From Malus domestica (taxonomy: Eukaryota > Streptophyta > Magnoliopsida > Rosales > Rosaceae), in contig NC_091677.1 of the NCBI RefSeq assembly GCF_042453785.1, forward strand, positions 33,215,001-33,279,000: 64,000 nucleotides of DNA, given 5' to 3'. Numbering within the stretch: the stretch's first letter is position 1; each line of letters begins with the position of its first letter. The notes beneath the pieces were generated by a model, which saw only the letters and a program-made list of their open reading frames with translations, was not told the DNA's origin and made no database searches. Positions 11,357 through 21,278 of the stretch are shown here, piece by piece. The position numbers and the translations under genes were made by a program.

Positions 11357-11699
11357 GAGACGGTTTTTTGTGACAGGGTTAAAACGAGCCCTTTGGCCCT
11401 CTGGCCCTCGGTTGGAGACGGAGGCAAATATGGCCCTGTACTGTTCATTAAAATATTAATATATTAGAGAATCTTGGAGGGCCAGAGGGCTCAAACGAGC
11501 CCTCTGGCCAGCCTTCGGTTAGAGATGGCCTTAGAGACGGTTTTTTGTGAAAGGGCTAAAATGAGCCCTCTAGCCCTCGGTTGGAGACGGAGGCAAATAT
11601 GGCCCTGTACTGTTCATTAAAATATTAATATATTGGAGAATCTTGGAGGGCCAGATGGCTAAAACGAGCCATCTGGCCAACCATCAGTTGGAGATGGCC
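11357..11699. repeat. Tandem duplication of Harbinger subterminal region (about 170-177 bp x 2)
   Basis: GAGACGGTTTTTTGTGA starts at 11357 and again at 11534. Both copies then run through GGAGGCAAATATGGCCCTG and the TA-rich stretch to a GAGATGGCC end (11522-11530 and 11691-11699). Confidence 0.85.
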
Positions 11700-11702
11700 T
11701 AA

Positions 11703-11993
11703 GAGTTTTGAACGAATGTAAGAGAAAAATCCAATACCCAATCCCCTAGAATATTGTACAACATCCAAAACATCCAATAAACAGAAAATTGTGGGAGGTC
11801 CTGAGTTTGATACTTTAAGCTGACGAGTCTGCTTGACTGTGGCCACGGACAAGATGAAATTTCTCATAGCCCCTCCGGACCCGAACTTTCCACTAGTGTC
11901 TCCTTGTTTGAAAAAAAAATAAAAAAATCCACACTTGAAAGTTAAAATTTTTTGTTAAAGAACAAATAGTGACTAAATATTTGATAATATAAC
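11703..11993. other. Unassigned stretch, possibly SINE-like
   Basis: No gene. GGGAGGTCCTGAGTTTGATA loosely resembles a pol III B box and the stretch ends in an A-rich run (11911-11927). No TSD or A box was found, so a SINE is only a suggestion. Confidence 0.25.
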
Positions 11994-11998
11994 CATAT

Positions 11999-12386
11999 TG
12001 TTGTGAATAATATATGGATGCCCACATGAATAGTTTGTTACTATTTATGCACAGTATTTTCACTATTCATTTGTGGAAAATTTGTAAAGTGAATAGTGTT
12101 CTCTTTTTGTTTATAAAATGAATGAGAGATGAAGAAGGTTGTGAGACATACGGGAGAGATAGGAAGGAAGAAAGGATGAGAGAAAGAGAGAGGAAGAGAG
12201 AAAAGAGAGGAAGAGGAGAGGAGATAATAGAGAGAGTTATCTTTGTACTCCTATTATTCCAAATTATAATGAAAGCATCACTGCTGCCCCGAGGACGTAC
12301 TCTAGTCACACTAACTGTAGAAGAACCTCGTAAATTTTGTGTCTTGTTTCATTTATTCCACTGCACCCACCATCGATTTTACAACA
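11999..12386 (+). repeat. Copia 5' LTR
   Basis: TGTTGT...ACAACA ends. It is followed directly by CGTTATCAACACGA, a primer-binding-like sequence of the kind seen at this position in many plant copia elements. By eye it is about 4-5% diverged from 18897-19280, including small purine-run indels. Confidence 0.85.
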
Positions 12387-13309
12387 CGTTATCAACACGA
12401 AAAGCTCTTATGTCCGTGGAAAGCACAACGCCATAAATCCGGTGAAGCATTGCACACCTCTGCTAGCAAAAAATTTCATAGAATAAAAGGTATGTCCATT
12501 TTCTGTATCTCCCACCGCGCCAGAAGCGCCCTGCCGATTTCCGGTAAGAATTGAAATTTACAACGACTTGTAGTCGTCACGAGATAAGAAAACTCAGACC
12601 TGACAACTGGTTTCTAGAGATTCAGAAGAATCTCATCAGACTTGGAGACCCAGATCGCGTCGTTTTCGACGGATCTCGAGAACTCCCATGAATACTCGGT
12701 TATCTGAGATGATGATGGCATGACTGACTCCACACATGCCTCCCTTGTACCTCTATCAACTCCGTTGTCATCTATGTCCCTATAGGGAAGTTCTTGCTTT
12801 GCGACGTCATATTCTCTGGGTCATGCAAGAACAACATTAGCCTCTGGTAGCCTTATTGGATTGAATTGGCTCTGTGTGACCTCCACAACAACCCAGATGA
12901 CCCTGGGTTTGAGACTAGTACAGACAGACAAATAAGAAAAGGAAGGAAGGATTATGGAATGGTGTTTCAAGCATCGTGTGAAAAAGAATTGAAAAAGTAG
13001 AATTTTTGGATAAAGGTTTCTAATGATGCATCTGCACCATTCTGAAAAGAAAATAATAATAATAATAATAATAAAATAAGCACAATTTGGATGGGTGCCC
13101 CGACAGATGTGAAGGGAGGAATATAATAAAACAAAAAGGGGAAAAAGCCAAAAGGCTTTGAATGGTGCATGTGATCCATTATTAATACTAGGTGTGCGCA
13201 TGTGTGTGAATAGGATTCCGAGGGAAATAATACACAAAGTACCCACAACATTTCTCCAAAGATTTCTGGAACCACCATTCTGAAAAGAAAAAAAATACAT
13301 ATTTCATGT
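12387..13309 (+). other. Copia 5' internal region, no surviving gene
   Basis: This is where gag would lie. No ORF longer than background and no gag or zinc-knuckle motif is seen. It includes an AAT run near 13049-13076. Confidence 0.6.
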
Positions 13310-13850
13310 TATTGTTATTTATGTGAATGATGATGGCTTAAAACACTTTCACAAGTTCTATTTACTTTAAGCAATTTATTTACCATGGACGGTTTTACCG
13401 CCTACTGCTTTAAGTTTTCATTTATGTGTATGGTGTTGGTTTAAAATCATTTCACAAGTTCTATTTACTTTAAAGCAATTTATTTACCATGGACAGTTTT
13501 ACTTTAAAGCAATTTATTTACCATGGACAGTTTTACCGCCTACTGCTTTAAGTTTTGATTTATGTGAATGGTGTTGGTTTAAAATCCTTTCACAAGTTCT
13601 ATTTACTTTAAAACAATTTATTTACCATGGAAGGTTTTACCGCCTACTGCTTTAAGTTTTGATTTATGTGAATGGTGTTGGTTTAAAATCCTTTCACAAG
13701 TTCTATTTACTTTAAAACAATTTATTTACCATGGAAGGTTTTACCGCCTACTGCTTTAAGTTTTGATTTATGTGAATGATGCTCAATTAAAGCCCTTGTC
13801 ACAAGCTTTATTTACTTAAATGCAATTTATTTACTATGGCTGGAATTACC
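13310..13850 (+). repeat. 104-bp tandem repeat inside the copia element (5 units plus a 34-bp partial)
   Basis: The marker TACCATGG or a variant occurs at 13381, 13485, 13519, 13623, 13727 and 13831. The spacing is 104 bp except for one 34-bp partial unit. Each unit contains CCGCCTACTGCTTTAAG and TTCACAAGTTCTATTTAC. Confidence 0.9.
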
Positions 13851-13889
13851 GCCTATTGCTTTAATTTATTTATTATACTTATTTTTGTT

Positions 13890-14060
13890 ACGATAAGTAC
13901 TTACTGGACCTGAAGTTTCTTGATCAGATCAGAACCTGTAGTTTCTTGATCATCATCATATAAAATGATTGGACCTGAAGTTCCATCATACAAAAAGATC
14001 AGGCATGAAGTCCCTTGATCCTGAAGATCATGACTTGAAATTCCTTGATGAGTATTGTAA
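13890..14060 (+). repeat. Short degenerate repeats with CCTGAAGTT(C/T)CTTGATC core
   Basis: Variants of ACCTGAAGTTTCTTGATCA recur at least five times over about 170 bp. They lie between the 104-bp array and the integrase remnant. Function is unknown. Confidence 0.65.
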
Positions 14061-14149
14061 GTGTGAAGTGTCGCAGTGCCTCAACTTAATTGTAATAAAA
14101 GTCATAAGAGTCTCAGTCTACAGACTATTTAATAAGGACCAGAAATTCC

Positions 14150-15560
14150 TTATGTCCATACTCAAAATGGTTTAGCAGAAGCATTTATTAAGCGGATGAA
14201 ATTGATTACTCGCACTCTACTCATGAAAACAAAATTGCCAGTTTTGACATAGGGACATGTCATTTTACATATGTCATTTTACATAATTCATTATTAAGTT
14301 TGTTTGAGACCAGTTGCCAACTATCAATATTTCTCAGTACAACTCGTGTTTGGGCACCAACCAAACATTAACATTTACGAGTTTTTGGTTGTGTTATCTA
14401 TGTGCCCGTAAGACTACCACAACGTACTAAAATAAGGCATTAAGGGTGGTTCGGTATGGGATACCATACTGAAACTAGTATCCCGAATCCCAAACCGAAA
14501 ATTTTCGGGACGGGAATTTGAAGACTAATCCCAAACCAAATTTTCGGGATTTCGGGACAAATTGGGAATCCCAAATTGAAATATGAAATTATGAATTGTT
14601 GTTCAAATATATAATTCAAGAACACATTTATGAACTATGAACGTCATTTCATTCACACTACCATTTAATCTAAAACTGGCATGCCTGACTGTTTTTATCA
14701 AAGTCAAAATTCAAATTAATTAAACCTTTTTTTGCAATCTATTGAGACTTGAGACACAAAATAATCAAGCCTTCTGAAATCATCAGCCATGGCAGCAGCA
14801 ATAATAAAATCCAAATGAATATAAAACAAAACATGAAAAATATGCAAGGTGTAGGGCATTCCAGGTTGCGGAGCATGAATTAGAAACTACTAGCATCAAT
14901 TATAAAAGAATAATATATATAATAATTAATATTATATATTTTCGGTTTGGTATGGGATTCCCGAAATATCGAGAAGCCAATCCCGAATTCCGTACCGAAA
15001 TTTCGGGATCGGTTCGGGATAGCATCCTGAAAATTTTGGGAATTTTGGTTTGGGAAATTTTTGGTTTGGGATCGGGATTTTTTCGGTTTGGTTCAGGATT
15101 TTCGGGAATTTTTTCCACCCCTATAAGGCATCAATACAAACTGGGAATTTATGTTGAATTTGATCCACCATCTATCATTCAACATTTGGAACCCTTGACT
15201 GGAGATATATTTACCGCATGATTTACGGACTATAATTTTGATAAGACAGTTTTCCCGCCATTAGGGGGAGAAAATAACATTGTTCCAGAAGAATGATGAG
15301 AAAATATCATTCCAGAAGAATGATAAGAAAAGACCATTCCAGAAGAACGAAGATAATTTGTCTTATTTTGATTCACGAAGCAATCAATATGAAAATAAAG
15401 TAAAACTAATTGAATGATGCAACGAAAGTGATGAAATCATATATACTTGCTGCAAATGTGCCTACAAGAATTGATGTCCCTGTTGGACAAAATAATATGG
15501 CAGTAAATGATTTATCTGTTGCACGCCTGAAGCGTGGTAGACCCTTAGACTCAAAAGGTT
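14150..15560 (+). pseudogene. Copia integrase remnant, split by a hAT MITE
   Basis: Conceptual translation near 14158 gives QNGLAEAFIKRMKLI and then LVFGHQPN and related motifs of the copia integrase core around its catalytic Glu. After the MITE the same protein resumes at 15132 (GIYVEFDPPSI, LEPLTGDIFTA). It then reaches the C-terminal part near 15405-15590 (NVPTRIDVPVGQ, ARLKRGRP). Stops and frameshifts interrupt it, so it is non-functional. Confidence 0.85.
14441..15123. mobile_element. hAT-type MITE (683 bp) with 8-bp TSD
   Basis: TAAGGCAT at 14433-14440 is repeated exactly at 15124-15131. The ends, TAAGGGTGG and the reverse complement of CCACCCCTA, form short hAT-like TIRs. The arms are packed with inverted TTTCGGGAT/ATCCCGAAA motifs. 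There is no transposase. Confidence 0.93.
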
Positions 15561-15599
15561 CATTCATTCGAAAGAAGAAGAATATGGCACTACTAAACT

Positions 15600-16690
15600 A
15601 TTGCATTCCCGAAGCATAACTGTTGCATGCCAGAAGCATGACAATCGCTGCATGGATATACATCCCAGAAAGGACAATCCGCGGACATGGGAATGTTGAT
15701 GTCTCATGCATGGAGCATGATAGACATATAGGTTCCAATGACTCAACTCCCAGAAGTGGAGATTAAAATCCAAGCTCTATAACGCTCTAGAAGAGGTTAT
15801 GATCCGTATTCTCTAAATTACGACTATTCTGGAAGAGATGGTGTAATGCTCTTGAAGAGGCAATGGATATCCAAAGAAATAAAAAGCTTTTATGCATGCG
15901 CATGCACATGAGAATATGGGATCATGGATTGATGATAACCAATGGTAATTTTGATTTTTACAAGTAGCTTCTAAATTCATCAATGAGCTGTGTTGATATT
16001 GAGTCTTGTTCTTTTTCGTCAACAAAATTATTGGCCAAAAATAGAGAAAAGCAATTCCATTACAATTTTGTACGAACGTGGAAAAATGGACCTATATATT
16101 TGAATATAATAAAATAGCCAAAAACTGTTGAACCAAGGAGGTTACATAGGGCATTTGTATTACAGTGAAATACACTCACATGATATGACACAAGGTATTG
16201 AAACCTGAAATTATACTCTTGTAAACAAGTTCATATGAATGGAGAATTATATACTAAGGGTTGTGAGTCGCTCACATCATATCTCCATAAGTAAATCCCT
16301 CAAGTATACATGGGAGCAAATTGCTCTGTATAAATTCCAAAGGAAAATGTGTCATGAAGTGTAGAAAATCCTTGAAGGATTCAAATTGCTTGAAGTAAGC
16401 CCCCGAAGGGTAAAGCATAAATTATGTACTCAATACCAATGGATGGTATAAATTGCCTTAGTGAGTACTATCATTATGATATTGTTGCAACATACTAAAA
16501 TCTCTTGCAAGAGTCAATGACATTAAATTAGAATTCCTGAAGAGTTGATGATATTAAATTAAGACTCTTGAAGAGTTAAGAAAAATTATAAAGTGTTGAG
16601 AGAAATATTGTCTCGAGTTGCAGAACGAACAATCTACCAACACAAATCTTATCCATGATGTTAAAGAACCATATGGATTGAAGATTATGA
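15600..16690 (+). other. Copia pol interval, heavily decayed
   Basis: Recurrent CCCAGAAG/CCAGAAGCATG motifs but no translatable reverse transcriptase. Short ORFs have no recognisable motif. Confidence 0.5.
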
Positions 16691-16840
16691 GTTGAATACT
16701 CAAATGATGTAGACACTAAGAATGATCATTATCTTCGTGAGGGTAAAGATAAATTGATATTTGGTCCAGAAGTACCACATCTTAGTGAAGTATATGCTTT
16801 ATTGTATTTAGCACAATACACTGAATGAAATAAAGCTTAT
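16690..16840 (+). pseudogene. Copia RT/RNase H linker remnant
   Basis: Translation around 16750-16800 gives LIFGPEVPHLSEVYALLYLAQYT. This matches the conserved copia segment that precedes RNase H (GPEVPYLSAIGALMYLA-like). Only this short block is readable. Confidence 0.75.
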
Positions 16841-16889
16841 CTATTAATATCTCCGAGAAATTACAGATAAATGCATACATATGAGTTAA

Positions 16890-18780
16890 AACAAACAAAC
16901 AGGATGAAGCCTTCACAAAGGTTGCTCATGTGAAGCCTCAGTACTCGGAAGTATCCCAGAAGGGGGAGGCACTGGTGATTGATCATGTGGCACCCCTAGT
17001 ACTTGGCAAAACACTAGAAGGGGAAGGCATCAGTTGCTTTCGAAATCTAGTAACGAACCTCTGGTGATCACTTTGAATCCGACTTTCGGATTCTTGCAGA
17101 TGGTCGAGCTTTCTTTTCATGCTCGTAGAGTAATTATTTGTAAGCACGTGTAACACTCTATTCTCGTGCTTGAGTTCTCTGATCTTTTGTTTAAGACTTG
17201 CCACCTCAGCCATCAATGATTCAACTTGGCGAGTTTGAGCAAGTAAGCGTTGGCCCATATTGGATACAAAGCCCACACACTGAACACTGAGAGCCAAGGA
17301 GTCTTGAACGGCCAACTCATCAGACCGTTTTGAAAGGATCTTGTTATCCTTTGGAGTGAGAAGATTCCTAGCTACCACAGTAGCGATTATGTTATTCTTC
17401 ATCACAGAGTCCCCAACCATAAGAGGACCATTAGAAGATAAGAAAGACGAACGCCATATATTATCCTGACGCTGCTCGTTTGTATCACTCCTAAGACTCA
17501 AATCTAAGCAAATGTTAGATGGGCAAGTCATTTTCAGAAATGATGAAGGAAAAATGAGGTCAAGTAAAATTTCAAAAGTGCAAGAAGGAGGAAATTTCTA
17601 AGGCATCAACTTTTTGAGCATACTCTTAAACACAATTGATCTCTATAAAAGAAAAGGCAACAAAGCCACTCGTTCAAAGATCGAAGTGGCACCGCTCTCC
17701 GAATTTCAGAAGCTAGATTTTCCTGAATAAAGTTCGTTGGCATTTTTCTGACGTAATCTCAGTTTTTTTCTGATATTGCGCGCAACTTTGTCAAAGATCT
17801 CTGACAAAGTTGAAAATGCGTAAATCTTACTGTTCTAATTACACCATAGTTGCTGACAAGAGTAAAGGCACATCACCACCACTTGCTATTGAAAAATCTT
17901 TATATATGTCGATCTCCGTTCTCCATAACAAGGTAGACCTGCAAGAATACCTAACTCTTCCTCATCTCCGAGAATGCATCTTCAACAAAGCATCTCGAAA
18001 TACTCAGTTTTCTTCCTTTCCAAGAATACCTCTTCAAAACAAGTCACACCAGAGCAAGAGTATCTCATATCTTCAGGGACGAGAGCAAGAGTATCTCATA
18101 TCATGCAATCTCCATGTCCTTTTCTTTGTCCTTGTTTTTACTTGCAAAGACAAGGATAAAGAAAGCAATATGTCGGAACCTCCACTCAAACTCCCTGTAA
18201 GGAACAGACTGCCAAGAACCTTTCCTGATTGCTTACCTAGTATTGCTCTCGAGTAGCCATCTTCAACTGTTGTTGGAGTTGGGTCTCCAATCACCAAGAA
18301 GTGATGAATCATCCAAATGCAAGGGTTGCATTCCACTTCTGCATCAGAGGGCAAATACTGCAAGAGAATATGCCACACATGCATGGGGGAAAACCAGGGA
18401 AAATACTACTTAAGCAAGGGGAGCAAGTAAGGCAAGTGAAAATGATACATTGAAGCATGTGGAGACAAGCGCAACAAACACGTGCTGATTCATCCTCGAC
18501 AAAACCGAAGATCACTTGCCACATGAAGCTCCTCATGGTCCAATTTCATTCAAGATCAAACCTTGAAGCCCTTGAAGAAATCACAAGTCCGATTTAAGAT
18601 CAAGTGTCCACCACCCTTGAATCAAATTCCGCTCCAGATAAAAGGAGTAAATTCATACCTTTAGGGTAAGTCTAGCAGAAGGCTCTCCAACCCAGTTCAA
18701 GAAAAAGCTTGTGGAAAGTTAACAACAAGTAAAGCACCTCTTTCGGCAACTCTCCCCGCTAAGAGACTGAAGCATAATGA
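16890..18780 (+). mobile_element. Tat-type gypsy 3'-region fragment inside the copia element
   Basis: Collinear with about 36430-38420 of the Tat element: the same antisense ORF, the same stretch around ACACAATTG...TATAAAAGAAA (17630 versus 37140), the shared AAAGATCTCTGACAAAGTT, and CTCTCGAGTA near 18248 and 38391. The 64-bp array of the Tat copy is absent or reduced here. The edges are approximate. Copia sequence resumes before the 3' LTR. Confidence 0.75.
16983..17531 (-). CDS. Antisense coiled-coil ORF of Tat-type element (182 codons, intact)
   Basis: An uninterrupted minus-strand ORF, starting at the ATG complement of 17529-17531. The N-terminal part contains NIWRSSFLSS. The middle has ARNLLTPKDNK and a Cys/Val/Ser-rich helix (LSVQCVGFVSNMGQRLL). 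A strong heptad-like coiled coil follows (QVESLMAEVASLKQKIRELKHE), then KRKLDHLQESE and a basic tail. A second copy, about 65% identical by eye, lies at 36471-37052 in the Tat element, also antisense to pol and also between integrase and the 3' LTR. Tat-lineage elements are known to carry antisense ORFs there, but this one shows no plant mobile domain I recognise. Function is unknown; the coiled coil suggests oligomerisation (inference). Confidence 0.7.
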   Translation of the reverse strand: MTCPSNICLDLSLRSDTNEQRQDNIWRSSFLSSNGPLMVGDSVMKNNIIATVVARNLLTPKDNKILSKRSDELAVQDSLALSVQCVGFVSNMGQRLLAQTRQVESLMAEVASLKQKIRELKHENRVLHVLTNNYSTSMKRKLDHLQESESRIQSDHQRFVTRFRKQLMPSPSSVLPSTRGAT

Positions 18781-18896
18781 TCAGTGATCAGCCTAAATGA
18801 TTTGAAATCAGGGGGAGATACTCATCATGAGGAGCATTCAAACCAGATCAAGATTTTAAAGATTCAATCGAAGACTTGTAGACATCCAAGGGGAAG

Positions 18897-19280
18897 TATT
18901 GTGAATAATATGTGGATGGCCCACATGAATAGTTTGTTACTATTTATGCACAGTATTTTCACTATTCATTTGTGGAAATTTTGTAAAGTGAATAGTGTTC
19001 TCTTTTTGTTTATAAAATGAATGAGAGATGAAGAAGGTTGTGAGACATACGGGAGAGATAGGAAGGAAGAAAGGATGAGAGAAAGAGAAAGGAAGAGAAA
19101 AAAAAGAGGAAGAGGAGATAATAGAGAGAGTTATCTTTCTACTCCTATTATTCCAAATTATAATGAAAGCACTACTGCTGCACCGAGGACGTACTCCAGT
19201 CACACTAACTGTAAATGAACCTCGTAAATTTTGTGTCTTATTTCATTTATTCCACTGCACCCACCGTCGATTTTATCACA
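18897..19280 (+). repeat. Copia 3' LTR
   Basis: Partner of 11999-12386. Its first bases read TATTGTG where the 5' LTR has TGTTGTG, and it ends ATCACA. It is preceded by CCAAGGGGAAG (PPT). Confidence 0.85.
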
Positions 19281-19285
19281 CATAA

Positions 19286-21200
19286 CATTTTAGAAAATAT
19301 AGAACATTGCCGTTATTGGTACCCTATCCACATAAGTATACCAAAAAATGCTTCGAAAAGTTGCAGTTGCACCCACATTTATCCTTGAAGCCAAGTATTC
19401 ATATCCTAATCTTTGTAGTAACCGCGGGGATTGAATTTTGCGGAGAAAATTGTCCTCCCCAATTCAGAGGTCCCTCAAATAAGCATATTTGAGAGACACT
19501 TGTATCGTATCCTTTAACAATCAAGATTGTCTATATTGTATTTATCATTCATAGATTATTCTTACAAAAAAAAAAAAAAACAAAAAAAAAAACAACAACT
19601 GAAACTATTAAGACATTCAATTATAGTGAAGAAAATAGACGAATGTGGTGCTTCCAAGAAACAAAAATAGACGAATGTGGTGCTTCCAAGAAACAAAAAA
19701 AAAAAAAAAAAAAAAAAAAGATCACTATTTAATCCAATGGTCATATTTTCGATTTGGTTAATTTTTGTAAAGATAAACTTCAAAGGAAGACCTAAAAGAT
19801 AGTCGGTTTGAAACATTAAAATACAATGGGGATAGAAGCTTCACTAATAAGCACACACAGGAGCACTGGAGTTAACTTGTTAATAACCTAATAAGATGAT
19901 AAATGCTAGTGTGGACTCACTCCACAATATTTCTCATGATCTGATCATTATTTTTATGCGTATATTAATTAAAGATCATTCTTGGGAAAATTCACTCCGG
20001 TCGAAAATTGTTTAGTTATTAAACCGCCAAATAAAGAGACGAACATAGTTTTGTTATCTACATGACAAAATTCAATGGCTGAACGATTTCCAATTTGGAT
20101 GTATAAGCAAGAATGATGACCTATCATAATATTAAAATGTGAAGCGGATCCAAACAAGTGATTAGTAACTAATTAGTTAGTTGTTGAGCACTATTTTGTG
20201 TGTATCTAAACTACATATTAATAAAACTCTTTTTGTCAACCAAAAGAGAGTGGAAAAGTCAACCAAGAGAGGATGAAAATTCAATCAAAAGAGAATGAAA
20301 AGACTATTCAGTCTTCTATCATAACAAAAAAGTTAAGGGTAGTAACGTAATTTCACATAACAAAATTTGGTTTTTTATTTATTTAAGCCTCACGATTTTA
20401 ACATCTCTAATTTTTAAAAATAAAAAAATAAAAAATAAATAAAAAGACCTCCAACTCTCTCACTCTCTATCTCCTTCAATTTAAAAAAAAAAAAAAAAAT
20501 TCAAACACATTTTGTATGTGGGCATATACTAATATATATTAAGGGAAAAAAAATGCTCACATTCTTTCTAGAGCTACCCACGATGCGAATGAGTCGTCTG
20601 AATTTTAGGTAATTTTCAATAGTCATCCCTAAAAGTAACATGACCAATGATAGAAATTCAACGACAACATATATAACAATAGTATATTTCTCAATACATG
20701 TACACATGTAGTTTATATATATTATATGTCGATCTCATAATTTTTTGAACACTTGGTCACTATATATTCAGTTAATTTAGGGTTTCGACGTTGAGGTTTG
20801 AACAAGACTCGTATACATGTAGTATATGAGTTTTCAATCACTGAGTCCTACACAATATCAGTTTCGTCTCTCTACTGCTAACCAATTGAAGTATTACTGA
20901 TCACGACCCATTCAATTTATAATATGGAAAAGTTGGTTTAAAAGTCGGTTTATAACCTGAGAATTAATTTAAAATTTTTAGTATTAGCACATAATGATGT
21001 GAAGTGAGGGCAGACTTTTTGGATTTATATATGTTTAGTTGAAATTTAACCAAGATGAGATTTGAAAGAACTTAAACTTAATAGGGTTTGATAATAATTT
21101 GGTACCAGAGAATGATGACAAAGCATGCAAAGTCTTGATGTTGCAACCGAAACAAAGCACTTAAGACAAGTACCAATCTCCCAACAATATTCTATCCAAC
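19286..21200. other. Intergenic, AT-rich
   Basis: No gene. It holds A-runs at about 19565-19593 and 19697-19719 and a direct duplication containing AGACGAATGTGGTGCTTCC (19636 and 19670). A short region near 20210-20300 contains repeated (A/T)CAACCAA(A)AGAGAG motifs. Nothing else is recognisable. Confidence 0.6.
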
Positions 21201-21203
21201 CCT

Positions 21204-21213
21204 TATATATATA
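21204..21213 (+). promoter_or_regulatory. TATA box of the TPX2-domain gene
   Basis: TATATATATA lies about 75 bp upstream of the proposed start codon, with a short CA-containing leader after it. Confidence 0.6.
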
Positions 21214-21278
21214 CTCATCTCATGGAGCAATAAGCACCCACAGTTCTTTCATTGAGCTCATATCATCTATTTATATTT

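Larger units (their letters stand above)
10472..11699 (-). mobile_element. PIF/Harbinger transposon, 5' half
   Basis: Contains the transposase start and the terminal region. Two candidate ends read ...AGAGATGGCC followed by TTA (11530) and ...GGAGATGGCC followed by TAA (11699). In reverse complement these give GGCCATCTCCAAC-type termini and TTA/TAA target sites, as expected for PIF/Harbinger. The second end arises from a tandem duplication of the subterminal region. Confidence 0.75.
11999..19280 (+). mobile_element. Degenerate Ty1/copia retrotransposon with captured gypsy sequence
   Basis: Two LTRs of about 385 bp (11999-12386 and 18897-19280) flank 6.5 kb. The first begins TGTTGT and ends ACAACA. 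The flanks CATAT (11994-11998) and CATAA (19281-19285) are a one-mismatch 5-bp TSD. The interior holds copia integrase and RT/RNase H remnants, GGGGGAGA near 18808 typical of the end of copia pol, and a PPT-like GGGGAAG just before the 3' LTR. No intact gag, protease or RT remains. A hAT MITE (14441-15123) and about 1.9 kb of Tat-like gypsy sequence (about 16890-18780) are embedded. Confidence 0.85.

Noticed and set aside
12067..12436. Glu/Arg-rich ORFs in the copia LTR
   Set aside because: They are translations of a GA-rich purine tract. The same tract recurs in the 3' LTR with indels that break the frame.
20205..20460. Helitron-like start near ATTAATAAAACTCTTT
   Set aside because: No CTRR end with a preceding hairpin and no flanking A/T target could be identified.
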